From Pseudomonadota bacterium (GTDB lineage Bacteria; Pseudomonadota; Alphaproteobacteria; Rhizobiales; Hyphomicrobiaceae), in contig JAEZRM010000116.1 of the NCBI GenBank assembly GCA_023412805.1, positions 1-64,000 on the forward strand: DNA of 64,000 bases, in the 5' to 3' direction. Position 1 is the first letter of the stretch, and the number at the start of each line of letters is the position of its first letter. Shown here one piece after another: positions 16,564 to 24,554 of the stretch. The notes below the pieces were generated by a model. It was not told where the DNA came from and did no database searches. It saw only the letters and a program-made list of their open reading frames with translations. The translations under genes were made by a program, and so were the position numbers.

Positions 16564-19500
16564 ATGCATCAAAAGCCTGCGCTCGGGGGGCACGACGGTG
16601 TCTCCGCGCGACATCTCGCTTTGCTCCCACAGATTGCTCCCATCGCTCTCTGTGCGACCGTTGGGATTGGCTACTTCGTTGCAGCTCGTCTAAGCCTTTA
16701 CCTGCTTACACCTGTCGACGGCGTTGCGGTGTTCTGGCCGGCAGCCGGCATCGCCTCGGGTGTTCTGATCGCATTTGGATCTAAAGTGCGATTGCCGGTT
16801 GCTGCCTGCGTGATGGCCGCAACGATCGCAGCCAACCTCGAAGAGGATCGCAATCTGGCAAGCGCTATGGTGTTTGCATTCGCCAACGCTGGCGAAGCGC
16901 TGCTCACGGCCTGGCTGATCAGGCGGCGTTTCGGGGGCGATTTCGGCTTCGAAAGCGTTCAGCAAGTGCTAGCGTTCTTTGCGACCGCGGCCGTCGCCGC
17001 AGCTGCCTCGGGAGTCGTCGGAACTGCAGGTATCGCTGTGTTCCACAACCCTGAGGCGCCAATCCTGACAGTGTGGCTCAACTGGTTTGCCTCCGATGCG
17101 TTGGGGAGTATCGCGGTAGCGCCGCTGATCGTGGGCGTCGTTCGTATGTTCCGCAGGCCGCTGGCAGTGGGCGAGTCTTTTGAAGGGACGCTGGCACTGG
17201 TGGCACTCACAGTAGTCAGCATCATTACGCTTAGCGCATCGTCAGACCATTGGTTTGCCATCGCGCCCTTGGGCTTCATTCTTCCGCTGCTGCTTTGGCT
17301 GGCTGCGCGCAGTCGACCGCTGTTTGCTGCGCTGGGCGTGTTTGTCATCGCTCTCGTCATCGTTTGGACTACTACGTTCGGTGTCGGCCGTTTGGGAGAT
17401 CCGGGCATACCTTCTCTCGATCGTGTTAGCGCTGCGCGCACCGTCTTGCTTGTCATTTCTCTATGCGGCCTCGTGCTTGCGGCGCTGTTTGAGGAGAGGC
17501 GCCGCAACGAGGCAGCGCTCGCGGAGAGCAACGAGCAACTGCGATTGGCTGTCGATGGTGCCGAGCTTGGCATATGGAAGCTCGACCTTGTCTCTGGTCG
17601 GTTCGAGAATGACGCACGGGATCGACAGATCCACGGGCACAATATAGCGGCGCCGCCCGGAACACTCACGGAAGCTCGGTCTTTTATCCATCCTGACGAT
17701 CTGGCGCGCATCGACACCGGCTTCCGAGCCTCGGGGCGTGCGCGCAGCAGCTACAATGTCGAATACCGGCTGGCACCGACCGCCGGCCCGCCGCAGGAGC
17801 GGTGGGTGGCACTCGAAGGCACTGTCCGGCGTGATGCCAATGGCCGGCCCGTGCAATTACTTGCTGTGACGCGCGACATCACGGAGCGCAAGCAACTCGA
17901 ATGCAAGCTTCAGAAAAAGGGACGCAAACTTCAAGGACTACTTGAGGCATTGCCCGCTGCTGTCTACGTCACGGACGCGGCGGGCTACGTCACTTACTGC
18001 AATCAAGCCGCAATCGAGCTTTGGGGGACAGCGCCGAGAGTTGGCAAGGACAAGTGGTGCGATCTCGCTTCCTTCTACCATCGCGATGGCAGTCCGATGT
18101 CCCTCCTGGAGTGCCCAACCGAAATTGCGTTAAAGCAGGGACGCGCAGTGCAAAGCCGGGAGGTTATCCTCGAGCGGCGGGACGGCACGCGCGTTCCAAT
18201 ATTGCCATGTCCTACGCCACTGCACGACGTGGGCGGCGCCGTCGTTGGTGTGGTGAACATGACGCTCGACATCAGTGAGCGCAAGAATGCCGAGCTGGCC
18301 TTGGCCGAACGCAATATGCAGCTCGACCTCGCCGGAAAGGTGGCGCTCGTCGGTACGTTCGCCTTCGATGTCATCCCAGGGCGTATGAAATTCTCGCCTG
18401 GCTACGCAGCTATCCACGGCTTGCCCGAAGGCACCGAGGAATGCAGTAGAGCCGATTGGCGCGCCAGAGTTCACCCTGACGACCTCTCTCGCCTCGAGGC
18501 CCGCTTTGCGCAAACGATTGCCGCTCGGCGGTCCGATCACTACTGCGACTACCGCATTGTCCGACCGGACGGCGACGTCCGCTGGATCGAGTCACGCAGC
18601 TTGGTGTCGTACGACGGCGATGGCCCACGACTCGTCGGTGCCAACATCGATGTCACGGCTCGCAAGAGTGTGGAACGGGCTCTTGGCGAGCGCAATATGC
18701 AACTATCTCTTGCAGGAAAGGCCGCCGGTGTCGGCAGCTACGCCTATGATGTCGACTCCGATCTAATGCAGATCACTGAGGGCTATGCCGCTCTTCACGA
18801 TTTGCCCGAAGGGACAACGGAGACGACGCGCAGTGCATGGTTGAGCCGAGCTCACCCCGCAGACCGGAGTTGGATCGTGCGCCTGAGAGCGGAGGCCTTT
18901 CGCGAACGTAGAGAGGAGTACGGCATTGAGTATCGTATCGTTCGCCCTGGGGGAGAGGTACGTTGGATCGAGTCGCGCAGCTTCATATCATACGATGATG
19001 AGGATCGGCCGCAGCGGGTAATCGGACTCAATATCGATGTCACCGAGCGCCGGCGTGCGGAAATGCATCAGCGGGTCCTGATCGCCGAGCTCGATCATCG
19101 GGTCAAGAATGTGCTTGCGACCGTCGCAGCGGTTGCCGCCAGCACTCTCGAGACCAGCAGCTCGATGCAGCACTTCGTTGCTGCGCTCGACGCACGCATC
19201 CGGGCGATTGCGTCAACACACGAGCTGCTGAGCACTCGGCGATGGCAAGGATTGCCGTTGGACGAACTACTCAGGCGTCAGCTCGCGCCCTATTCCGCGC
19301 GCGACAACACGCGCATCAGCGGGCCTGACGTTCTCTTGATGGCAGAGGCAGGGCAGGCTGTGGCTATGGTCATCCACGAACTGGTCACGAACGCGGCCAA
19401 GTATGGCGCGTTATCCACGCAAAAGGGTCGGGTATCGATTCAATGGCGCTGGCCACATCACGGCACCATGCGCGATCGCTTGATCATAGAATGGCAGGAG

Positions 19501-19791
19501 ACCGACGGTCCCACAGTCAAAGCACCGAGCAGAATTGGTTACGGAACAAGCGTCATCAATGATCTGATCCCTTATGAGCTTGGCGGCAAGGTGGACTTTG
19601 ACTATTCACGTACGGGTGTTCGTTGCCGATTGGAGATCCCGGCCAAGTGGATGATCAATGCCCGCCAACCAGCCGCAAGTTCGAAATGGGTAGGTTCTGC
19701 ACAGCCAATTACCCGGGACAATTTATTGGTCGGCGATCACACTGCTAGCGCAGCAAAGACAAGGCTGGTCGCCGTGAGCGAGGGCTCGTAG
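16564..19791 (+). CDS. MASE1-PAS(x4)-HWE sensor histidine kinase
   Basis: 1,075 residues from the ATG at 16564, preceded by GGAGGGGG. Order: a MASE1-like membrane sensor with about eight helices (residues ~15-310), then four PAS/PAC units starting near 322, 455, 583 and 710, then an HWE kinase domain. The phospho-acceptor is His845 in AELDHRVKNV; the N-box is HELVTNAAKYGAL (His938) and IEWQETDGP gives the WxE of the family name. PAS 3 and PAS 4 are close copies of each other (shared RNMQL, AGK, DYRIVRP/EYRIVRP, GDVRWIESRS). It is 2 bp from a single-domain response regulator. The signal is unknown. Confidence 0.9.
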   Translation: MHQKPALGGHDGVSARHLALLPQIAPIALCATVGIGYFVAARLSLYLLTPVDGVAVFWPAAGIASGVLIAFGSKVRLPVAACVMAATIAANLEEDRNLASAMVFAFANAGEALLTAWLIRRRFGGDFGFESVQQVLAFFATAAVAAAASGVVGTAGIAVFHNPEAPILTVWLNWFASDALGSIAVAPLIVGVVRMFRRPLAVGESFEGTLALVALTVVSIITLSASSDHWFAIAPLGFILPLLLWLAARSRPLFAALGVFVIALVIVWTTTFGVGRLGDPGIPSLDRVSAARTVLLVISLCGLVLAALFEERRRNEAALAESNEQLRLAVDGAELGIWKLDLVSGRFENDARDRQIHGHNIAAPPGTLTEARSFIHPDDLARIDTGFRASGRARSSYNVEYRLAPTAGPPQERWVALEGTVRRDANGRPVQLLAVTRDITERKQLECKLQKKGRKLQGLLEALPAAVYVTDAAGYVTYCNQAAIELWGTAPRVGKDKWCDLASFYHRDGSPMSLLECPTEIALKQGRAVQSREVILERRDGTRVPILPCPTPLHDVGGAVVGVVNMTLDISERKNAELALAERNMQLDLAGKVALVGTFAFDVIPGRMKFSPGYAAIHGLPEGTEECSRADWRARVHPDDLSRLEARFAQTIAARRSDHYCDYRIVRPDGDVRWIESRSLVSYDGDGPRLVGANIDVTARKSVERALGERNMQLSLAGKAAGVGSYAYDVDSDLMQITEGYAALHDLPEGTTETTRSAWLSRAHPADRSWIVRLRAEAFRERREEYGIEYRIVRPGGEVRWIESRSFISYDDEDRPQRVIGLNIDVTERRRAEMHQRVLIAELDHRVKNVLATVAAVAASTLETSSSMQHFVAALDARIRAIASTHELLSTRRWQGLPLDELLRRQLAPYSARDNTRISGPDVLLMAEAGQAVAMVIHELVTNAAKYGALSTQKGRVSIQWRWPHHGTMRDRLIIEWQETDGPTVKAPSRIGYGTSVINDLIPYELGGKVDFDYSRTGVRCRLEIPAKWMINARQPAASSKWVGSAQPITRDNLLVGDHTASAAKTRLVAVSEGS

Positions 19792-19793
19792 TC

Positions 19794-20189
19794 ATGTCGA
19801 TAATGAAGCCGGATCCCACGTTTGACCCGACCGTCTTCGTGGGCGTGCCCATTCTTGTCGTCGAGGATGCATGGCATGTTGCCGAAGCCATGAAGCGCGT
19901 TCTCGAGCAGCTTGGGATGAATGTGTTGGGTCCTACCGCGACTGCGGAAGAGGCAAGGCTTCTCATCAGCCAACGGCCCCTAGCCGCCCTGGTCGACGTC
20001 AACTTGAAAGGTGAGATGGCGTGGGATCTCATCGACGAGCTGTGCGAGCAGGATATCCAAGTCGTTGTCATTTCCGGATATGTGCAGCCCGACGCTGCAC
20101 TGGGCAGGCCGATAGTCTACTTGCAGAAACCCTTCGCCGAAGCCGAGCTCATGGCGGCTCTCCATGCAGTCATCGGCAAGAGCAGATGA
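19794..20189 (+). CDS. Single-domain response regulator
   Basis: 131 residues, one receiver domain with no output domain. Acidic pocket Glu24/Asp25 in PILVVEDAW, phospho-acceptor Asp68 in ALVDVNLKGE, and the conserved Lys in LQKPFAEAEL. Receivers like this next to HWE kinases usually act as phosphate sinks or as partners that hand phosphate to other regulators, for example in the general stress circuit of Alphaproteobacteria; that link is inference here. It has no NepR-binding sigma-like domain, so it is not PhyR. Two bases separate it from the kinase, so they are one transcript. Confidence 0.9.
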   Translation: MSIMKPDPTFDPTVFVGVPILVVEDAWHVAEAMKRVLEQLGMNVLGPTATAEEARLLISQRPLAALVDVNLKGEMAWDLIDELCEQDIQVVVISGYVQPDAALGRPIVYLQKPFAEAELMAALHAVIGKSR

Positions 20190-20220
20190 ACCGACCACTC
20201 CAAGGATTTGGTGATCGGCT
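20188..20220. terminator. Imperfect hairpin between convergent genes
   Basis: CCGA-C-CAC ... GTG-A-TCGG (20191-20218) with inner CCAA/TTGG pairing can form a stem between the response regulator and metE ends. No T-run is evident. Confidence 0.25.
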
Positions 20221-20253
20221 CTCTGCGTCTGCATACTTCGAGTACAATCCGAG

Positions 20254-22590
20254 CTAGGCGCTTTCGCGCATCTGCTTGGCCGCGGCGACCATGTTTTCGA
20301 GCGCCGGCTTCACCTCTTCCCAGCGTCGTGTCTTCAGTCCGCAGTCGGGATTGACCCAGATTTGATCCGGCGCCAAGCGCTCCTTGGCCTTCTTCAGCAG
20401 CGCAGTCATATCTCGAGCGGCTGGGCATCGCGGCGAGTGGATGTCGTAGACGCCCGGTCCGATCTCGTTCGGGTATTTGAAGTCGGAGAAGCTCTCCAGA
20501 AGCTCCATGTCTGATCTTGATGTCTCGATGGAGATTACATCCGCATCGAGTGCTGCGACGGACGGCATGATGTCGTTGAATTCGCAGTAGCACATGTGCG
20601 TGTGGATCTGTGTCGCATCGGCGACGCCGGCAGCGGCGAGGCGGAAGCTGTCGACGGCCCATTTCAGATAGTCCGCGTGCGCGGAGGCGCGCAGAGGCAA
20701 TCCTTCGCGCAGCGCCGGTTCGTCGATCTGAATGAGGTGGATGCCGGCCTTCTCGAGATCGAGCACCTCGTCTCGAATGGCCAGTGCAATCTGCTGACAG
20801 GTGACAGAGCGCGGCTGGTCATCGCGTACGAAGGACCACTGCAGAATAGTCACGGGACCCGTCAGCATCCCCTTCATGGGCCGTTTGGTCAGCGACTGCG
20901 CGTAGGCTGACCATTCGACCGTCATGGGGTTCGGCCGCGACACGTCGCCGAAGATCACCGGCGGCTTCACGTAGCGTGAGCCGTACGACTGAACCCAACC
21001 GTTCTGCGTGAAGGCGAATCCCTCGAGCTGCTCGCCGAAGTATTCGACCATGTCATTGCGTTCGAACTCGCCGTGCACCAGCACATCGATGTCCAGATCT
21101 TCCTGGATGCGCACGGCCTTCTCGGTTTCCTTGCGCAGGAAATCGTTGTACGCCGCGTCGCTCAGTTCGCCGCGATTATGGGCGGCGCGCGCTTTGCGCA
21201 CTTCCTCGGTCTGCGGAAACGATCCGATCGTCGTCGTCGGAAATGAAGGTAGCTGGATCGCCGCGCGCTGCTTTGCGCGACGCGCCTCGAACGAGCTGTT
21301 GCGGCTGAGATCCTGCTCGGACACACGCTCCATACGTGCAGCTACCGCGGAATTGTGAATGCGCGGCGACGCTTTTCTAGCGCGCGCGGCTCCGTCGCTC
21401 GCCTTGAAGGCTGCGTCTACGGTGGCGCGGCCATTTGCGGCGGCGGTCGCGAGCTGCGCAACCTCGCCGAGCTTCTGCTTGGCGAAAGCCATCCAACTCT
21501 TGAGCTCGGGATCGAGCTTTGTCTCCTGATCGAGATCCACAGGCGCGTGGATCAGCGAGCAGGACGGCGCAATCTGCAGCATGTCGGCGCCGCGCGCCTT
21601 TGCGGCTGTTTCGATGATCTCGAAAGCACTCGATAGGTTAGCTCGCCAGACGTTTCTGCCATCGACCACGCCAAGAGAAAGCACGCGGTCGGCTGGCAGC
21701 GCCGTGAGCAATTTGTCGAGTTCCTTCCCCCCGCGAACGAGATCTGCATGATGTCCGGCAACATCGAGGTCGGCTGCGACGGAGATGTTGGTGCCATATC
21801 CGTCGAAGTAGCTCGCGAGCATGATCTTCGGCGCCTTTGGCGCGAGGTGCTTATAGGCGAGCCTCAGGGCGCGGCGCTGCGGTTGCGAGAGATCGAGCGC
21901 GAGGATCGGCTCGTCCATCTGCACCCAGTCGGCACCGGCCTCTTTCAGCTCCGTCAGAAGCTCCGTATAAACAGGCAGTAGGGCCTCCAGCAGCGAGAGT
22001 GGATCAAGCCCTTCACTCTTCGCCTTGCCGAGCACGAGATACGTCACGGGGCCGATCAGGACCGGACGCGTATGTATGCCAAGTGCCTTCGCCTCCTTGA
22101 ACTCATCGACGGCTTTCCTCGAAGAGAGCCTGAACGCCTGCCCCTTATGGAACTCCGGCACGATGTAGTGATAGTTCGTGTCGAACCACTTGGTCATCTC
22201 CATTGCCGGCGCAGTCTTGGAACCGCGCGCCATGGCGAAGTAGAGGTCGAGCGCGGCGTGCCCCTCGCCGTTCGCGGCAGCCTCCATGGCACCACGTGCG
22301 CTGCCATTGGGATGCGTTGGCGGAACCTCGACGCTGGCGAGAAAGCGCGGCGGAACGGCACCAACCGTTGCGCTCATATCGTGCATCTGGTCGTAGAACG
22401 AGAAGTCATTCGACGGGATGATATCGATGCCGGCATCGCGCTGCAGCTTCCAGTGTCGCGCGCGCAATTCAGCGCCGGCAGCGAGCAATGCCGCCGCATC
22501 GATCGCGCCCTTCCAATAGGATTCGGTTGCCTTCTTCAGCTCGCGCTTGGCGCCAATGCGCGGGAAACCCAAGTTTGCTGATTTGGTCAT
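20254..22590 (-). CDS. metE: Cobalamin-independent methionine synthase
   Basis: 778 residues, the normal length. It transfers a methyl group from methyl-tetrahydrofolate (polyglutamate) to homocysteine without B12. The N-terminal half starts ANLGFPRIGAKRELKKATE. The C-terminal catalytic half has FPTTTIGSFPQTEEVRKAR, the zinc ligands His and Cys of THMCYCEFND, and the last zinc Cys in NPDCGLKTR, followed by WEEVKPAL. Second gene after a B12 riboswitch and overlapping the upstream ORF by 4 bp. The arrangement implies shut-down when B12 is available, so a B12-dependent MetH is expected elsewhere in the genome. Confidence 0.95.
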   Translation of the reverse strand: MTKSANLGFPRIGAKRELKKATESYWKGAIDAAALLAAGAELRARHWKLQRDAGIDIIPSNDFSFYDQMHDMSATVGAVPPRFLASVEVPPTHPNGSARGAMEAAANGEGHAALDLYFAMARGSKTAPAMEMTKWFDTNYHYIVPEFHKGQAFRLSSRKAVDEFKEAKALGIHTRPVLIGPVTYLVLGKAKSEGLDPLSLLEALLPVYTELLTELKEAGADWVQMDEPILALDLSQPQRRALRLAYKHLAPKAPKIMLASYFDGYGTNISVAADLDVAGHHADLVRGGKELDKLLTALPADRVLSLGVVDGRNVWRANLSSAFEIIETAAKARGADMLQIAPSCSLIHAPVDLDQETKLDPELKSWMAFAKQKLGEVAQLATAAANGRATVDAAFKASDGAARARKASPRIHNSAVAARMERVSEQDLSRNSSFEARRAKQRAAIQLPSFPTTTIGSFPQTEEVRKARAAHNRGELSDAAYNDFLRKETEKAVRIQEDLDIDVLVHGEFERNDMVEYFGEQLEGFAFTQNGWVQSYGSRYVKPPVIFGDVSRPNPMTVEWSAYAQSLTKRPMKGMLTGPVTILQWSFVRDDQPRSVTCQQIALAIRDEVLDLEKAGIHLIQIDEPALREGLPLRASAHADYLKWAVDSFRLAAAGVADATQIHTHMCYCEFNDIMPSVAALDADVISIETSRSDMELLESFSDFKYPNEIGPGVYDIHSPRCPAARDMTALLKKAKERLAPDQIWVNPDCGLKTRRWEEVKPALENMVAAAKQMRESA

Positions 22591-22997
22591 GGCTTTACCT
22601 CTGGCTTGAGATCAGGTTTGAGACTGCGGTCGGGCGCTTTCTTGTGCGCAGCGACGTGAGCGAGGAGGGCGAGCACCCGCCGCTGGAACATCGAAGGCTG
22701 CGCCGAGATACGTTGGCTGAGATGACGTGCAAGATGTGCTGCTGCCGAAGGCGCGTCGGCTCCACTCGGGAGGACGGTAAGCCAGGCAATAAGCAAGACC
22801 TCCGCATCTTCCTCGGGCTGGATGCCGAGGAAGACGGCTTCTATCAGGCGGCCCGGATCGATCAGCTGGCTGTCGCGCTGCTGTGCGCTGAAGAACTCGC
22901 GGGGATCGGTATAATCCGCAAGCTCATGCGCTGCGCGCGAGCGCGTCCAACCTGAAGGCGAACGATCGGACCGCGACAACAGTCGCGGCGCGGCCAT
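22587..22997 (-). CDS. Uncharacterised protein co-transcribed with metE
   Basis: 136 residues, overlapping metE by 4 bp (ATGA). No family recognised. The middle (about 40-115) is helical: SQLIDPGRLIEAVFLGI, EEDAEVLLIAWLTVLP, and MFQRRVLALLAHVAAHKK, with a basic proline/lysine tail (KPDLKPEVKP). There is no signal peptide. The ATG follows the stop of a 28-codon ORF by 3 bases, so translation is probably coupled to it. Being under the riboswitch and coupled to metE, it should be made in B12 shortage. Possibly an accessory to methionine synthesis, but nothing in the sequence shows that. Confidence 0.6.
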   Translation of the reverse strand: MAAPRLLSRSDRSPSGWTRSRAAHELADYTDPREFFSAQQRDSQLIDPGRLIEAVFLGIQPEEDAEVLLIAWLTVLPSGADAPSAAAHLARHLSQRISAQPSMFQRRVLALLAHVAAHKKAPDRSLKPDLKPEVKP

Positions 22998-23000
22998 GGC

Positions 23001-23087
23001 CTAGTCTCGGTGGAAGCGCGCTGAGATTTGCTCGTGCGAAAGCGTCTCGCAGCAAGCGCGCGGACGTGCATCAGACACTGTGGTCAT
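23001..23087 (-). CDS. 28-residue ORF in the metE leader with a strong ribosome site
   Basis: ATG at 23087 preceded by GGAGG eight bases upstream, the best ribosome site in this transcript; TAG at 23003-23001, three bases before the ATG of the next ORF. The peptide begins MTTVSDARPRACCETLSHEQ. It may be a leader peptide or the true translation entry point of the operon, on which the riboswitch acts. The region just upstream (CGGCGGAGGTAG) can pair with the 3' end of the riboswitch (CTACCGCCG, 23139-23147 on this strand). Confidence 0.45.
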   Translation of the reverse strand: MTTVSDARPRACCETLSHEQISARFHRD

Positions 23088-23137
23088 TCTGTCTACCTCC
23101 GCCGATGCACCCCGACCGGCAATCATGGGGCTCAATC

Positions 23138-23312
23138 CGGCGGTAGGTCTCCTGGCTCGCGGGCTTGAGGTGCTCGCCTTCCCGGGATCGTCGATCCCAG
23201 TGGCGAATATGAGCACCCTTCACCGCTTACAGTTGCGGGGGCAGCTTCGGACTAGCAGGCCATGCCTGCGCACCGAATTCCCTGTTATCCCCTTGCGGGG
23301 ACCGTCGGCGTC
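23138..23312 (-). promoter_or_regulatory. Cobalamin (AdoCbl/MeCbl) riboswitch of the metE operon
   Basis: Read on the minus strand the conserved elements come in order: ATAACAGGGAATTCGGTGCG (about 23291-23272), GCTGCCCCCGCAACTGTAAG (about 23247-23228), GCCACTGGGATCGACGATCC followed by CGGGAAGGCGAGCACC, and the closing GAGCCAGGAGACCTACCG. The GCCACTGGG box is the B12 box. It lies 50 bp before the 28-codon ORF and 140 bp before the first longer gene. Binding of cobalamin should lower expression of metE. Confidence 0.92.
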
Positions 23313-23334
23313 TTTCGTGTAGCAGAGGCCGTCA

Positions 23335-23367
23335 CCGCTGTCGAGTAAGCTTGCAAGCCGACAGCGG
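23335..23367 (-). terminator. Hairpin after nrdB
   Basis: CCGCTGTCG (23335-23343) and CGACAGCGG (23359-23367) form a perfect 9-bp stem with a 15-base loop, starting 15 bp after the nrdB stop. No T-run follows, so it may be a Rho-associated or protective hairpin. It also separates nrdB from the metE riboswitch. Confidence 0.4.
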
Positions 23368-23381
23368 GCCGCTCGGCCACC

Positions 23382-24527
23382 TCACTCCCAGCTCAATGCG
23401 CCGCCGTTCTGGTACTCGATGACACGGGTTTCGAAGAAGTTCTTCTCCTTCTTGAGGTCCATGGCTTCGGACATCCAGGGGAAGGGATTCTCCGTCTCCT
23501 TGAACACTGGCGCGAGGCCGAGCTGCGCGCAGCGGCGATTGGCGATGAAGTGCATGTAGTGCTCGCACAACGCCGCGTTGAGCCCGAGGAAGCCGCGCGG
23601 CATGGTATCGCGGCCGTACGCTGCTTCGAGCTCCGCCGCGTCGCGCAGCATCCCGCGCACTTCATCCTGGAAGGCCTTCGTCCACAGATGCGGGTTCTCG
23701 ACTTTGATCTGATTGATGACGTCGATGCCAAAGTTCAGATGGATGCTCTCGTCGCGCAGGATGTACTGATACTGCTCGGCAATGCCGACCATCTTGTTGC
23801 GCCGGCCAAGCGAGAGAATCTGCGCAAAGCCCGTGTAGAACCACATGCCCTCGAACACGACGTAGAAGGCGACGAGATCGCGCAGGAAGGCTTGGTCGGT
23901 CTCGGGTGTGCCGGTCTTGAAATCCGGATCATCGAGGCTTTGGGTGTGCTTTAGCGCCCAGGCTGCCTTGTCGGTGATCGAGGGCACCTCGCGATACATG
24001 TTGAAGAGCTCGCCCTCGTCGAGAGCCAGACTTTCGACGATGTATTGAAAGGTGTGCGTGTGCACGGCCTCCTCGAAGGACTGACGCAGGAGATACTGGC
24101 GGCACTCGGGATTCGTGAGGTGGCGGTAGATCGCCAGCACGATATTGTTCGCGACGAGCGATTCCGACGCCGCGAAGAACCCGAGATTGCGCTTGATGGC
24201 GCGCCGTTCGTCCTCCGTCAGTCCATCGCGCGACTTCCAGAGCGCGATGTCGGCCTGCATGGAAACTTCGGTCGGCATCCAGTGATTGTTGCAGCCCGCC
24301 AGGTACTTCTCCCAAGCCCACTTGTACTTGAGCGGCAGGAGCTGGTTTACGTCGGCGCGGCAGTTGATCATCCGCTTGTCGTCGACCGAGACGCGGGCGC
24401 CGCTCCGGTCGATCTCGCCGAGGCCAGTGCTGTCGGCTGGAAGTTCGGGCGTCTTGGGAATGGGCTTGCGTGCGGCAGGTGTCGTAACCGGCGCTGCTGG
24501 TTCGGACCAGTCGAGCATTGTCGTCAT
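23382..24527 (-). CDS. nrdB: Ribonucleotide reductase small subunit, class Ic signature
   Basis: 381 residues. The di-metal ligands can be placed by spacing: Glu122 (ASESLVANN), Glu153 and His156 (FEEAVHTHTF), Glu226 (FEGMWF), Glu260 and His263 (RDESIHLNF). The position of the radical tyrosine (four after His156) is Phe160, and the first ligand is Glu and not Asp. Both changes are those of class Ic NrdB, known from Chlamydia trachomatis, which uses a Mn/Fe cluster in place of a tyrosyl radical. The C-terminal tail (YQNGGALSWE) would dock in NrdA. It lies 27 bp after nrdA in the same B12-riboswitch transcript. Confidence 0.93.
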   Translation of the reverse strand: MTTMLDWSEPAAPVTTPAARKPIPKTPELPADSTGLGEIDRSGARVSVDDKRMINCRADVNQLLPLKYKWAWEKYLAGCNNHWMPTEVSMQADIALWKSRDGLTEDERRAIKRNLGFFAASESLVANNIVLAIYRHLTNPECRQYLLRQSFEEAVHTHTFQYIVESLALDEGELFNMYREVPSITDKAAWALKHTQSLDDPDFKTGTPETDQAFLRDLVAFYVVFEGMWFYTGFAQILSLGRRNKMVGIAEQYQYILRDESIHLNFGIDVINQIKVENPHLWTKAFQDEVRGMLRDAAELEAAYGRDTMPRGFLGLNAALCEHYMHFIANRRCAQLGLAPVFKETENPFPWMSEAMDLKKEKNFFETRVIEYQNGGALSWE

Positions 24528-24554
24528 CTCCAGATATGAATGCTTGTTGTTGGC

